A stretch of DNA of 5,235 bases from Deltaproteobacteria bacterium (GTDB taxonomy: Bacteria; Desulfobacterota; Desulfobacteria; Desulfobacterales; ETH-SRB1): positions 1 to 5,235 of the forward strand of contig JAFDFV010000267.1 of the NCBI GenBank assembly GCA_019309665.1. Reading direction: 5' to 3'. A model generated the notes under the pieces. It was given only the letters and a program-made list of their open reading frames with translations, had not been told where the DNA came from and did not search any database. Made by a program: the position numbers and the translations under genes. Positions 1 through 5,000 of this stretch are shown in pieces; the first letter of the stretch is position 1; every line of letters begins with the position of its first letter.

Positions 1-233
1 TCGATGAATCACATGTGGATTCGGTTGAGGTTTCTCGTCCAGTAATATTGGCGGAAATTGCTCCTGGGCACTATAACTTGATTGATGGCAACCATAGAAT
101 GGAGAAAGCTCGCACGATGAGAACAAAAAGTATCTTTGCGTACAAACTTAATGTTAAACAACATTTACAATTTTTGACTGAGAAAAAAGCTTATCTGGCC
201 TACATCGAATATTGGAACAGAAAAGTGAAATAG
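1..233 (+). CDS. ParB/sulfiredoxin-like domain protein, C-terminal part (5' end outside window)
   Basis: The frame is open to the left edge (first full codon at base 3), so only the last 76 or so residues are visible; a GTG at 15 is an internal codon as likely as a start. The core reads VILAEIAPGHYNLIDGNHRM followed by EKARTM and a strand ending in FAYKL. This matches the ParB/sulfiredoxin-like fold, where a short strand leads into D-G-x-H-R and a helix that packs on the nucleotide-binding site. The tail (EKKAYLAYIEYWNRKVK) is a probable helix. No helix-turn-helix is present in the visible part, so this is not a full partition ParB; small stand-alone proteins of this type often have unknown roles. 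The stop lies only 17 bases before the attC-like site, the usual position of a gene inside an integron cassette. Domain assignment is fairly good; function is unknown. Confidence 0.7.
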   Translation, partial: DESHVDSVEVSRPVILAEIAPGHYNLIDGNHRMEKARTMRTKSIFAYKLNVKQHLQFLTEKKAYLAYIEYWNRKVK

Positions 234-250
234 TTATAACGCCAACGAAG

Positions 251-350
251 GCCGAACAAAAAAATGGAGATGACCACAAAAGCCGAGCCGATTTTCAGTT
301 AATTCAAATATTTCAGCGGCTTTTGTGTCAGCTCATTTTCGACGTTCGGT
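251..350 (+). other. attC-like integron recombination site
   Basis: A 100-base imperfect palindrome has the full layout of an attC site. Outer boxes GCCGAAC (251-257) and GTTCGGT (344-350) pair over 7 positions, one of them G-T. They are separated from the inner stem by an unpaired spacer (AAA 258-260 against CGAC 340-343). The inner stem pairs 261-285 with 317-339, leaving G266 and C275 unpaired on the same strand, as extrahelical bases do in attC, plus one A270/G331 mismatch. Bases 286-316 form the terminal loop. AAC and GTT, the invariant triplets, are in place, and cleavage would fall between G344 and T345. The fourth base of GTTCGGT is C rather than the consensus purine. The site follows the preceding stop by 17 bases. 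No integrase gene or second site is visible. Confidence 0.68.
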
Positions 351-360
351 GATATGATAC

Positions 361-507
361 ATGTCAGAAAATTTGAGTGAAGATAATACGATGAACGAGA
401 ATGTTGAAAAAGACGCTTACTTGAAAATACGACAATCATCTGATGAAGCAGAACTTGAAGTCAGTGGAAGATATGATAATGGAAGAGAAATTAATAAAAA
501 ATATTGA
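361..507 (+). CDS. possible 48-residue protein overlapping the next gene
   Basis: An ATG-started frame directly after the attC-like site encodes a 48-residue acidic peptide (begins MSENLSEDNT, contains DAYLKIRQSSDEAELEV). A second ATG at 391 has a weak purine-rich GAAG 8 bases ahead and would give 38 residues. It ends inside the following gene, overlapping it by 29 bases in another frame, and could be translationally coupled to it. No family is recognised, and the frame is short enough to be chance. Its position 10 bases past the recombination site is where the first gene of a new cassette, or of the flanking chromosome, would begin. Confidence 0.25.
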   Translation: MSENLSEDNTMNENVEKDAYLKIRQSSDEAELEVSGRYDNGREINKKY

Positions 508-757
508 TCTTGAAAACGGGCTGCAATTGAAATTATATGATGCTTCCCGGAAATTGGCTGGTGACAGGTGGCTTGTTTCAAAAAGGGAGAAAATTTTTAT
601 TGATGAGAGAGAAAAAGATAACGTCATGAAAGAAATACAGGATTCGTTTTTGAGCAGCTCCCTTTCTTATTTTTCACATTCAGATTTTCCCCAAAAGTAT
701 GTTTTAAAAAAATTTAATGAGAAGATTAAAAAAGATTCATGGTGTAAAAATATTTAA
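479..757 (+). CDS. small hypothetical protein (about 92 aa)
   Basis: The frame is open from ATG 443, but I prefer ATG 479 because GGAAG at 466-470 sits 8 bases ahead of it; nothing like a ribosome binding site precedes 443. The 92-residue product starts MEEKLIKNIDLENGLQL. Its most distinctive piece is NGLQLKLYDASRKLAGDRWLV, followed by a charged stretch and a C-terminal part around SHSDFPQKYVLKKFNEK. From memory this resembles uncharacterised small proteins of Desulfobacterota with an N-G-L-x-L...D-x-S-R...AGDRW pattern, but I cannot name a family. There is no signal peptide or membrane segment, and the protein is Lys/Glu-rich and probably cytoplasmic. It converges with the radical SAM gene on the other strand, which ends 91 bases away. 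Function unknown. Confidence 0.6.
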   Translation: MEEKLIKNIDLENGLQLKLYDASRKLAGDRWLVSKREKIFIDEREKDNVMKEIQDSFLSSSLSYFSHSDFPQKYVLKKFNEKIKKDSWCKNI

Positions 758-758
758 C

Positions 759-805
759 AGTTTACGGTTGTCGGTTCACAGTTCACAGTTTTTTCAACCG
801 TGAAC
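759..805. repeat. heptamer repeats plus hairpin between convergent genes
   Basis: Four successive heptamers of the form RGTTYAC, the second one degenerate (AGTTTAC, GGTTGTC, GGTTCAC, AGTTCAC), occupy 759-786. They merge into a hairpin: GTTCACAGTT (781-790), loop TTTTC, AACCGTGAAC (796-805), with 9 of 10 pairs. It lies between the stop at 757 and the stop of the opposing gene at 848. A bidirectional transcription end point is possible, but neither strand has a clear T-tract after the stem, so it may simply be a dispersed repeat. Confidence 0.5.
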
Positions 806-847
806 GGTTACAAGAATATACCTCCTGACAGCCTTAAACCTATTCAC

Positions 848-2647
848 CTAATAATAATACCAGATTGTATTATAATGCGCAGTATTCTCGCCGATAGATT
901 TTAATCTTTTAAGGTAATCATAGATTGAAACATCAGTGTAGACATAGGTGTCTGCAAGCGACAGTTTTTTTTCCCATGGGTGGAATTCAAAAACCCGGCG
1001 GCCGTTAGGCAATATGGATATTACATCATGGTGCTGACTTGCTCTCAGGTAGTTTTTGCCCAGTCCCGGCACATTGAATACTATTTCATCCGTACGAACA
1101 GATCCTGGCAAAAGCCTGGCTTCTTCATTCTGTTCCTGCATCAATCTGGCAATTGGAACCCTGAAATTGTCGGTTTCTTCTTTTCCTTTTGTGTTAAAGG
1201 TGTAGTAAGGAGTTACTCCTATTAAACGCAGATTCAGCCTTAACGCAACAGCTTCGAATTTTCTTGAATTATAGAAAGTATATACGAGTTGATTATTAAC
1301 CGTTATGCCTGTGCTTCGAAATTTCTGAATTGCTTCTATTGTTCTGGGGGTAATTTCGTAAGAGTGTTCAAAATGAGTTACTATTAAGATTTCTCTTTTG
1401 CCGGGCTTATGAAAATTACTTATTTTTTCTATCAGTGAATCGGTTATTCTCATTGGAAGAGTTACGGGTGTACGCGTTCCTATTCTAATTCTTTCTATGT
1501 GTTTTATATGCGAGAGCTTTAATAGCAATTCTTCAATTTTTGTGTCTGATAAAAGAAAGGGGTCTCCTCCGGTTATCAGAATTTCTTTGATTTCCGGTGT
1601 TTCAGCTATCCACTGTATGGCATTTTCCAGCTTTTCTTTCGGTAATACAGCTTTTCTGGAGTAAACATCTTCTATCTCCCAGTTTCTCTGACAATAAACA
1701 CATATCTGGGGGCATGTCATAATTGGTTTAAGAATCGCTATCATGGGATACCGACGGGTTATTCCTTCTATAGGAGATGTGTCCTGCTCGAGCATAAAGT
1801 CCAAAGAAGATTCTTTATTTTCCTTCTTTTCTTTCAGTTTTTTTATATAATCAATGCCTGGAATAACCTGTGAGCGTACAGCATAGTCATTATTGCGGCT
1901 TGTATCATTGTCCATAAGCGAGAGGTAATATGGAGTTATGCCAAAAGGTATTTTATATTTCCTTGCAAGTTTAACAGCATGGTATTCTTCATCAGTAATT
2001 TTAACTAGAGAATCCAGCCTGTTTGCATTTCTAATTATATGACGTGTATGCCATTTCCAGTTTTCCCAGTCTGATTCAGTTGCATTAAAATATTTTAATA
2101 TCCTTGCTATGTTATTGTTTCTTTTTCTTATTACATCTTTATCAAGGCCGTTAGGATAGCGATCTATAAATTTTTCTGCGATTTTTCCCATGGTTGACAA
2201 ATTGCTTGACCTCATCCTTGCGGCCTTTTTCCCCTTGTGTTTTACAAAAGCAGGGATTTTATCTGTATATACACCGGTTTTCCCTGTAATTCCTCTTATC
2301 AGATGGTCAAGCTCTGCAAAAAATCCGGAACCGGGTATTTGAATTTGTTCAAAATTTTCTTTGTATAGCAAATCGTTGAGGTACTGAAGCAGGCTGAAAC
2401 CGGCAAGGCTTTCGTTTCTGGTGGATAAAATGTTTCTAAAAACCCGAATCGCATCTCTGGTCAATATCCATTCGAGTGGCGGAATAGCAGGGTTATCATC
2501 AAATGTGGCCATCAACATGTCGGACAGAACTTTATTTATTTTCTTTCTTTTGATATCAATTGGATCTGAAGAAAATATAATTTCTTTTAACATCGGTGCG
2601 TTATTTAATATTTTATCAAGTCTGTTTTTGATACTTTCTTTATCCAT
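848..2647 (-). CDS. KamA-family radical SAM aminomutase, glutamate 2,3-aminomutase-like
   Basis: A 599-residue enzyme of the lysine 2,3-aminomutase family, which uses a 4Fe-4S cluster, S-adenosylmethionine and PLP to move an alpha-amino group to the beta carbon. Visible are the CX3CX2C cluster motif (Cys312, 316, 319), GGDP (360-363) in the SAM region, RIGTRTPV (about 388-395), and the PLP-binding lysine in PGLGK (Lys531). Residues from about 195 (WENWKWH...ITPYYLSLMD) align with the N-terminus of ordinary KamA proteins (about 340-420 aa), so the first 190 or so residues are an extra, mostly helical segment. In PYYTFNTK, Lys487 sits where lysine aminomutase has Asp293; in FNVPGLGK, Asn525 replaces Asp330. 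That Lys/Asn pair is the one described for glutamate 2,3-aminomutase, suggesting L-glutamate to beta-glutamate, a compatible solute. The start ATG has only weak TGGAA ahead. Family certain, substrate inferred. Confidence 0.93.
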   Translation of the reverse strand: MDKESIKNRLDKILNNAPMLKEIIFSSDPIDIKRKKINKVLSDMLMATFDDNPAIPPLEWILTRDAIRVFRNILSTRNESLAGFSLLQYLNDLLYKENFEQIQIPGSGFFAELDHLIRGITGKTGVYTDKIPAFVKHKGKKAARMRSSNLSTMGKIAEKFIDRYPNGLDKDVIRKRNNNIARILKYFNATESDWENWKWHTRHIIRNANRLDSLVKITDEEYHAVKLARKYKIPFGITPYYLSLMDNDTSRNNDYAVRSQVIPGIDYIKKLKEKKENKESSLDFMLEQDTSPIEGITRRYPMIAILKPIMTCPQICVYCQRNWEIEDVYSRKAVLPKEKLENAIQWIAETPEIKEILITGGDPFLLSDTKIEELLLKLSHIKHIERIRIGTRTPVTLPMRITDSLIEKISNFHKPGKREILIVTHFEHSYEITPRTIEAIQKFRSTGITVNNQLVYTFYNSRKFEAVALRLNLRLIGVTPYYTFNTKGKEETDNFRVPIARLMQEQNEEARLLPGSVRTDEIVFNVPGLGKNYLRASQHHDVISILPNGRRVFEFHPWEKKLSLADTYVYTDVSIYDYLKRLKSIGENTAHYNTIWYYY

Positions 2648-2681
2648 GAATTTATTCCAAAAAAACTAAAAAATATAATTG

Positions 2682-2852
2682 CTTTAACCTGAGTTGAGCG
2701 ATTTTTTGCGAAGATATGTGCTGAGATCTTGATGCATAAGAATTTACAAAAACCGCAGGCATACCCGTGGATATGTCGAGGATTTTTGCGAAGCCTTTAT
2801 GCGCAAGAGATCGGCGCAGATCGAGTAAAAAATCGCTCAATTTAGGTTTAAG
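2682..2852. mobile_element. 171-bp foldback MITE-like palindromic element
   Basis: The ends are inverted copies: 2682-2707 and 2827-2852 match at 23 of 26 positions, both carrying TTGAGCGATTTTTT. Self-complementarity continues inward (GATATGTGC...GCATAA against its counterpart near 2793-2826, then AAAAACC/ATTTTTG) to a centre near 2767, so the whole element could fold into one long imperfect hairpin. It encodes no transposase; a 62-codon frame running through it is only the palindrome being read. It looks like a non-autonomous element or an extragenic palindromic repeat. I could not identify a convincing target duplication. It sits 34 bp upstream of the radical SAM gene start, so it lies in that gene's promoter or leader region. 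The remaining gene-free stretch, 2853-2958, is plain AT-rich sequence with nothing recognised. Confidence 0.7.
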
Positions 2853-2958
2853 TATAACTAATCAGAGTCATTAAAAATTACATACACTAAACTTTTCAGC
2901 ATCAGTTTACAAGCCCCAATCTTAACTATCTGATATTTATACTAATAAGATGATAAAT

Positions 2959-3966
2959 TTAGGAATGACATTTAAAGGATCGCTGCCCATGCACTATTTC
3001 TTCGAAAGCTCTTTGATTCATTCTCATAAATATCGGCAAAGGTTTGTAGTTGAAAATACTAAATATTGAAAAAACAATTTGTCGCCGGATTTTTGCATAT
3101 TTTAGCTCAATGACAAGAGACCCATGAAGGAGCTTCTTATAAATTTTCAGGGCATTGCCAGGATTATTATATGATTCCAGCACGGCCATTGCAGCTATTT
3201 GCCCGCTTTTATGGGCATAGTATATACCTTCGCCTAGCAGAGGGTCGGCAAGGCCGCAGGCATCACCAATAAGCAGAATATTATTATGACCCGGTTTTGT
3301 CAGATAATTGCCATAGGGCAGGGGATGTCCTTTTATGTTTAATAGGTGTTTCTTTGAAACAGGTTGTGTTTTTAGAAAATTATAAAAGCATTCTTTAAAT
3401 CGTCCCTTAACTTTGCGGTTCAGGGCGCATATGCCAAGGATTTGATTCTCTGCGCCTGGGAATGACCATGCATATCCCCATGGGATGTATCCCAAATAAA
3501 TAATTGGATAGTCGTGAAATGCAGGGCATTCCTGCTTTGGTATAAATATCTCCAGTGCAGTTGCAAGGCCGGCAGACCATTTATCTCTTATAAAGCCAGC
3601 TTTGATAAGAGCGTTTCTCGTTTTGCTTAATACTCCGTCAGCGCCCAGAATAAATCTCGCCTTAAAAATATTTCCCTTGTCTGTTTCAACTTCACTTTTT
3701 TGTATGTCAAAAGATACCGCCCTTTCTCCTGTCAGTACTTTTGCTCCTGCTTCTCCGGCTTTGTCCAGCCAGAACTTGTCATATAGTTTCCGGTCAACAA
3801 AATGATAGGGGAATTCCAGCTTTCCCCTTATTAATTCACCTTTTGGGTTGTATATGGCATATTTTTCGCTCTGATAATTTATGACACCCTGAGATTTAAG
3901 GTAATTGAGGTTTGTTTTAAAAATTTCTTCTAATGTAAGCACGTCATAGTATTTTGTTTGATCCAC
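2959..3966 (-). CDS. geranylgeranyl reductase-family flavoprotein, N-terminally truncated (probable remnant)
   Basis: The 335 residues contain the middle and C-terminal parts of the geranylgeranyl reductase/FixC-like FAD-dependent oxidoreductase family, which usually saturates isoprenoid chains or acts on related lipids and quinones. Seen are VDRKLYDKFW (57-66, usual VDR-x-x-FD), ILGADGVLSKTR (106-117), GYAWSFPG (164-171) and the second FAD motif IGDACGLADPLLGEGI (233-248). Missing is the N-terminal Rossmann segment with GxGxxG and the following E-K-x-x-x-P-R/CGG part, roughly 50-60 residues that family members of about 370-400 aa have. An in-frame TAA lies 9 bases before the GTG at 3966, there is no good ribosome binding site, and no frame upstream to 4220 supplies the missing part. 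Without that motif FAD binding is doubtful, so it may be a pseudogene cut by the rearrangement that brought in the repeats at 3981-4218. Family confident; functionality doubtful. Confidence 0.82.
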   Translation of the reverse strand: MDQTKYYDVLTLEEIFKTNLNYLKSQGVINYQSEKYAIYNPKGELIRGKLEFPYHFVDRKLYDKFWLDKAGEAGAKVLTGERAVSFDIQKSEVETDKGNIFKARFILGADGVLSKTRNALIKAGFIRDKWSAGLATALEIFIPKQECPAFHDYPIIYLGYIPWGYAWSFPGAENQILGICALNRKVKGRFKECFYNFLKTQPVSKKHLLNIKGHPLPYGNYLTKPGHNNILLIGDACGLADPLLGEGIYYAHKSGQIAAMAVLESYNNPGNALKIYKKLLHGSLVIELKYAKIRRQIVFSIFSIFNYKPLPIFMRMNQRAFEEIVHGQRSFKCHS

Positions 3967-3980
3967 AGCTATTCTTTAAA

Positions 3981-4005
3981 ATGATTGCCCTGAAAATGCA
4001 ATCAT
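3981..4005. repeat. perfect 8-bp hairpin at the truncation edge
   Basis: ATGATTGC (3981-3988) and GCAATCAT (3998-4005) are perfect inverted copies around a 9-base loop. It lies 14 bases before the first codon of the truncated flavoprotein gene, near the point where homology to that family is lost, so it may mark the end of an inserted element. No T-tract follows on either strand, so a terminator is unlikely. Confidence 0.5.
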
Positions 4006-4022
4006 AAGTACAGAGTTCGTCG

Positions 4023-4047
4023 AGTAGTTTTTAATAAAAAAGCTACT
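4023..4047. repeat. AT-rich inverted repeat
   Basis: AGTAGTTTTT (4023-4032) pairs with AAAAA-G-CTACT (4037-4047), leaving G4042 bulged and a 4-base loop. It is followed on the + strand by a GC-rich run (ATAGGGCGGGGCTG, 4057-4070) unlike the surrounding AT-rich DNA. No coding frame is convincing in 3967-4221; this stretch is filled by hairpins and repeats. Confidence 0.4.
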
Positions 4048-4109
4048 TGTCGTAGGATAGGGCGGGGCTGCACCACTTCATTAAATGAGAAGAATTTAGG
4101 AGAAACAAA

Positions 4110-4160
4110 CCCGGTGCCATTGCTACCAACAACTGCCATTGCCGTAAACAACGGTACCGG
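4110..4160. repeat. CCGGT-bounded palindrome containing a 19-bp tandem repeat
   Basis: The ends CCGGTGCC (4111-4118) and GGTACCGG (4153-4160) are inverted copies with one wobble position. Between them TGCCATTGCTACCAACAAC (4115-4133) is followed directly by TGCCATTGCCGTAAACAAC (4134-4152), a tandem pair matching at 15 of 19 positions. The outer parts (CCGGTGCCATTGCT at one end, GGTACCGG at the other) match the complement of the 45-bp unit at 4596-4685, so this is a diverged, longer member of the same repeat family in the opposite orientation. It is noncoding as far as I can tell. Confidence 0.55.
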
Positions 4161-4166
4161 CTTTGT

Positions 4167-4218
4167 CTGGATCTAGTAAGAGGTGCTCACACACCTCCTT
4201 ATCAGGGGATAGATCCAG
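4167..4218 (-). terminator. long hairpin just after the 98-aa gene (terminator-like, with a buried SD sequence)
   Basis: CTGGATCTA (4167-4175) and TAGATCCAG (4210-4218) are perfect 9-bp inverted copies. Inside, TAAGAGGTG (4177-4185) pairs with CACCTCCTTA (4192-4201) apart from one bulge; CCCCTGAT on the minus strand is left as a side bulge. On the minus strand the stem begins 3 bases after the stop of the 98-residue gene. There is no T-tract, so it is not a classical intrinsic terminator and may protect the 3' end. The minus strand reads TAAGGAGGTG at 4201-4192, a full-length Shine-Dalgarno sequence closed inside the stem. Confidence 0.45.
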
Positions 4219-4221
4219 AAA

Positions 4222-4518
4222 CTATAAAAACCTTTTAGCATTTTTTGCACTAGACTTATAACCGAACTTTGAAGAGAGAAACTTCTCTGTTCTTATACGG
4301 CATCTTTCATTCTCGTCAGAATTTCTATTCGCAATCTGTCCCCCTTCTTCAACATCTCTACTAATACAGTCAAGAAAACGAATAAATAGACATGGCTTTT
4401 TCTTATTTTTATTCCCTTCTATTTCTGACCAAGGAGTTCCAAAAAGGACTTTGCGCCACCAGCGTAAATCAGCTTTAAAATTGTACCAGAGGCGCTCGGC
4501 ATTACTGTATTTACGCAT
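4222..4518 (-). CDS. small basic hypothetical protein ending in KRFL (98 aa)
   Basis: The start is well supported: GGGAGG (complement of 4526-4531) lies 7 bases before the ATG. The 98-residue product is basic and aromatic-rich at its N-terminus (MRKYSNAERLWYNFKADLRWWRK), has a lysine run near 36-41 (GNKNKKK), a short hydrophobic piece (CLFIRFLDCI, 43-52), and a charged C-terminal half ending FGYKSSAKNAKRFL (85-98). There is no signal peptide or convincing membrane helix. I do not recognise a family. The last 14 residues match the C-terminus of the frame at 4785-5000 at 9 of 14 positions, which shows a shared domain end. It is monocistronic as seen, with a hairpin directly after the stop and repeats on both sides. 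Confidence 0.65.
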   Translation of the reverse strand: MRKYSNAERLWYNFKADLRWWRKVLFGTPWSEIEGNKNKKKPCLFIRFLDCISRDVEEGGQIANRNSDENERCRIRTEKFLSSKFGYKSSAKNAKRFL

Positions 4519-4595
4519 AAATATGCCTCCCTATCTATTTATCATAAGCCTCTTCTTTTCAATCTAGTCCATCTGGAAATTCTATCAATGTAAAT

Positions 4596-4685
4596 AACCG
4601 GTACCCTTGCTGTTAAGCAATAGCACCGGTTATATATGACAACCGGTACCCTTGCTGTTAAGCAATAGCACCGGTTATATATGAC
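4596..4685. repeat. two identical 45-bp tandem repeats, each a hairpin
   Basis: Units 4596-4640 and 4641-4685 are identical over all 45 bases. Each contains AACCGGT...ACCGGTT ends and an inner TTGCT-GTTA-AGCAA stem-loop; overall 13 of 16 arm positions pair around a 4-base loop. Each unit closes with TATATATGAC, which is also the end of the inverted-repeat element that follows (4675-4808). Perfect identity suggests a recent duplication. Two copies with no spacer are not a CRISPR array. Confidence 0.85.
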
Positions 4686-4808
4686 CCTGTTGATTTACTC
4701 CGACTTTAAAAATCAGGATACAAGATATTGTGGCTAATCCGCCTTGCGTGCACTGCATATTGTGCCAATTTTTTTGAGAAGCTATTAAATCAACAGAGTC
4801 ATATATAA
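4675..4808. mobile_element. 134-bp MITE-like element with 23-bp inverted ends
   Basis: TTATATATGACCCTGTTGATTTA (4675-4697) and its complement at 4786-4808 match at 22 of 23 positions, leaving an 88-bp interior with no gene. If the true ends are GACYCTGTTGATTTA, the flanks give short AT direct repeats (ATATAT, or the dinucleotide TA) that could be the target duplication. One end lies exactly at the stop-codon position of the KRFL frame at 4785-5000. Removing the element with one TA would rejoin TTCTTA and TAACCGG, restoring L-stop. It encodes no transposase, so it would need one supplied elsewhere. Confidence 0.6.
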
Positions 4809-5000
4809 GAACCTTTTAAGGTTTTTTGGATCTGATTTAAACCCTAACATTTCATTTATCTCAAAGAAAGTATCGCAAATCATATCACCAATTTCAGTAT
4901 CTCCTTCTCCATACTTTTCTTTAAGTGTTTTCTCCCTATTGACAAACCACCTGTCAAAACATTTTATACTTCTTAAAACTTTCCATTGCAGCAGATACAA
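4785..5000 (-). pseudogene. KRFL-ending frame, probable out-of-frame tail of the membrane protein at 4954-5199
   Basis: The frame opens immediately after a TAA and its first usable start is a TTG at 5000 without a ribosome binding site, so it is poorly supported as an independent gene. It overlaps the upstream membrane-protein frame by 47 bases. Dropping one A from the AAAA run at 4962-4965 would fuse them (FKKYK to CFDRWFV) into one protein of about 137 residues with three membrane helices and a charged cytosolic tail. The tail reads CFDRWFVNREKTLKEKYGEG, then an acidic helix and MLGFKSDPKNLKRFL, matching the end of the 98-residue protein at 4222-4518. The last six residues (YMTLLI) come from the inverted end of the inserted element. 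Function unknown; it could alternatively be expressed by frameshifting or coupling. Confidence 0.5.

Noticed and set aside
436..627. 63-codon frame on the minus strand
   Set aside because: It is a shadow of the + strand hypothetical gene, with a Ser/Phe-rich composition typical of reading an AT-rich gene backwards.
751..850. A second attC site after the hypothetical gene
   Set aside because: ATTTAAC near the stop fits one half-site, but no matching GTTRRRY partner with an inner stem is found; the visible palindrome is a simple 10-bp hairpin.
980..1225. 81-codon + strand frame
   Set aside because: It lies fully inside the radical SAM gene on the opposite strand and has no recognisable motif.
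2421..2669. 82-codon + strand frame with hydrophobic stretches
   Set aside because: It is antisense to the N-terminus of the radical SAM gene, which has family support downstream in the same frame; the hydrophobicity is a strand artefact.
2652..2840. 62-codon minus-strand frame just upstream of the radical SAM gene
   Set aside because: Most of it is one strand of the 171-bp palindromic element; the peptide mirrors itself and looks like no protein family.
3602..3805. 67-codon + strand frame
   Set aside because: It is antisense to the flavoprotein gene within its conserved GADG region.
4094..4143. A Rossmann GxGxxG-like start (AVVGSNGTG) for the truncated flavoprotein, on the minus strand
   Set aside because: The short match arises from the CCGGT repeat; the following residues do not resemble the family, and a stop interrupts the frame before the flavoprotein.
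4100..4220. Diversity-generating retroelement variable or template repeat, suggested by the imperfect repeat and the nearby hairpin
   Set aside because: There is no reverse transcriptase or C-type lectin-fold target, the repeat differences are not adenine-specific, and the translation lacks the asparagine-rich pattern of such repeats.
4596..4685. CRISPR array
   Set aside because: There are two directly adjacent identical units with no spacers and no cas gene.
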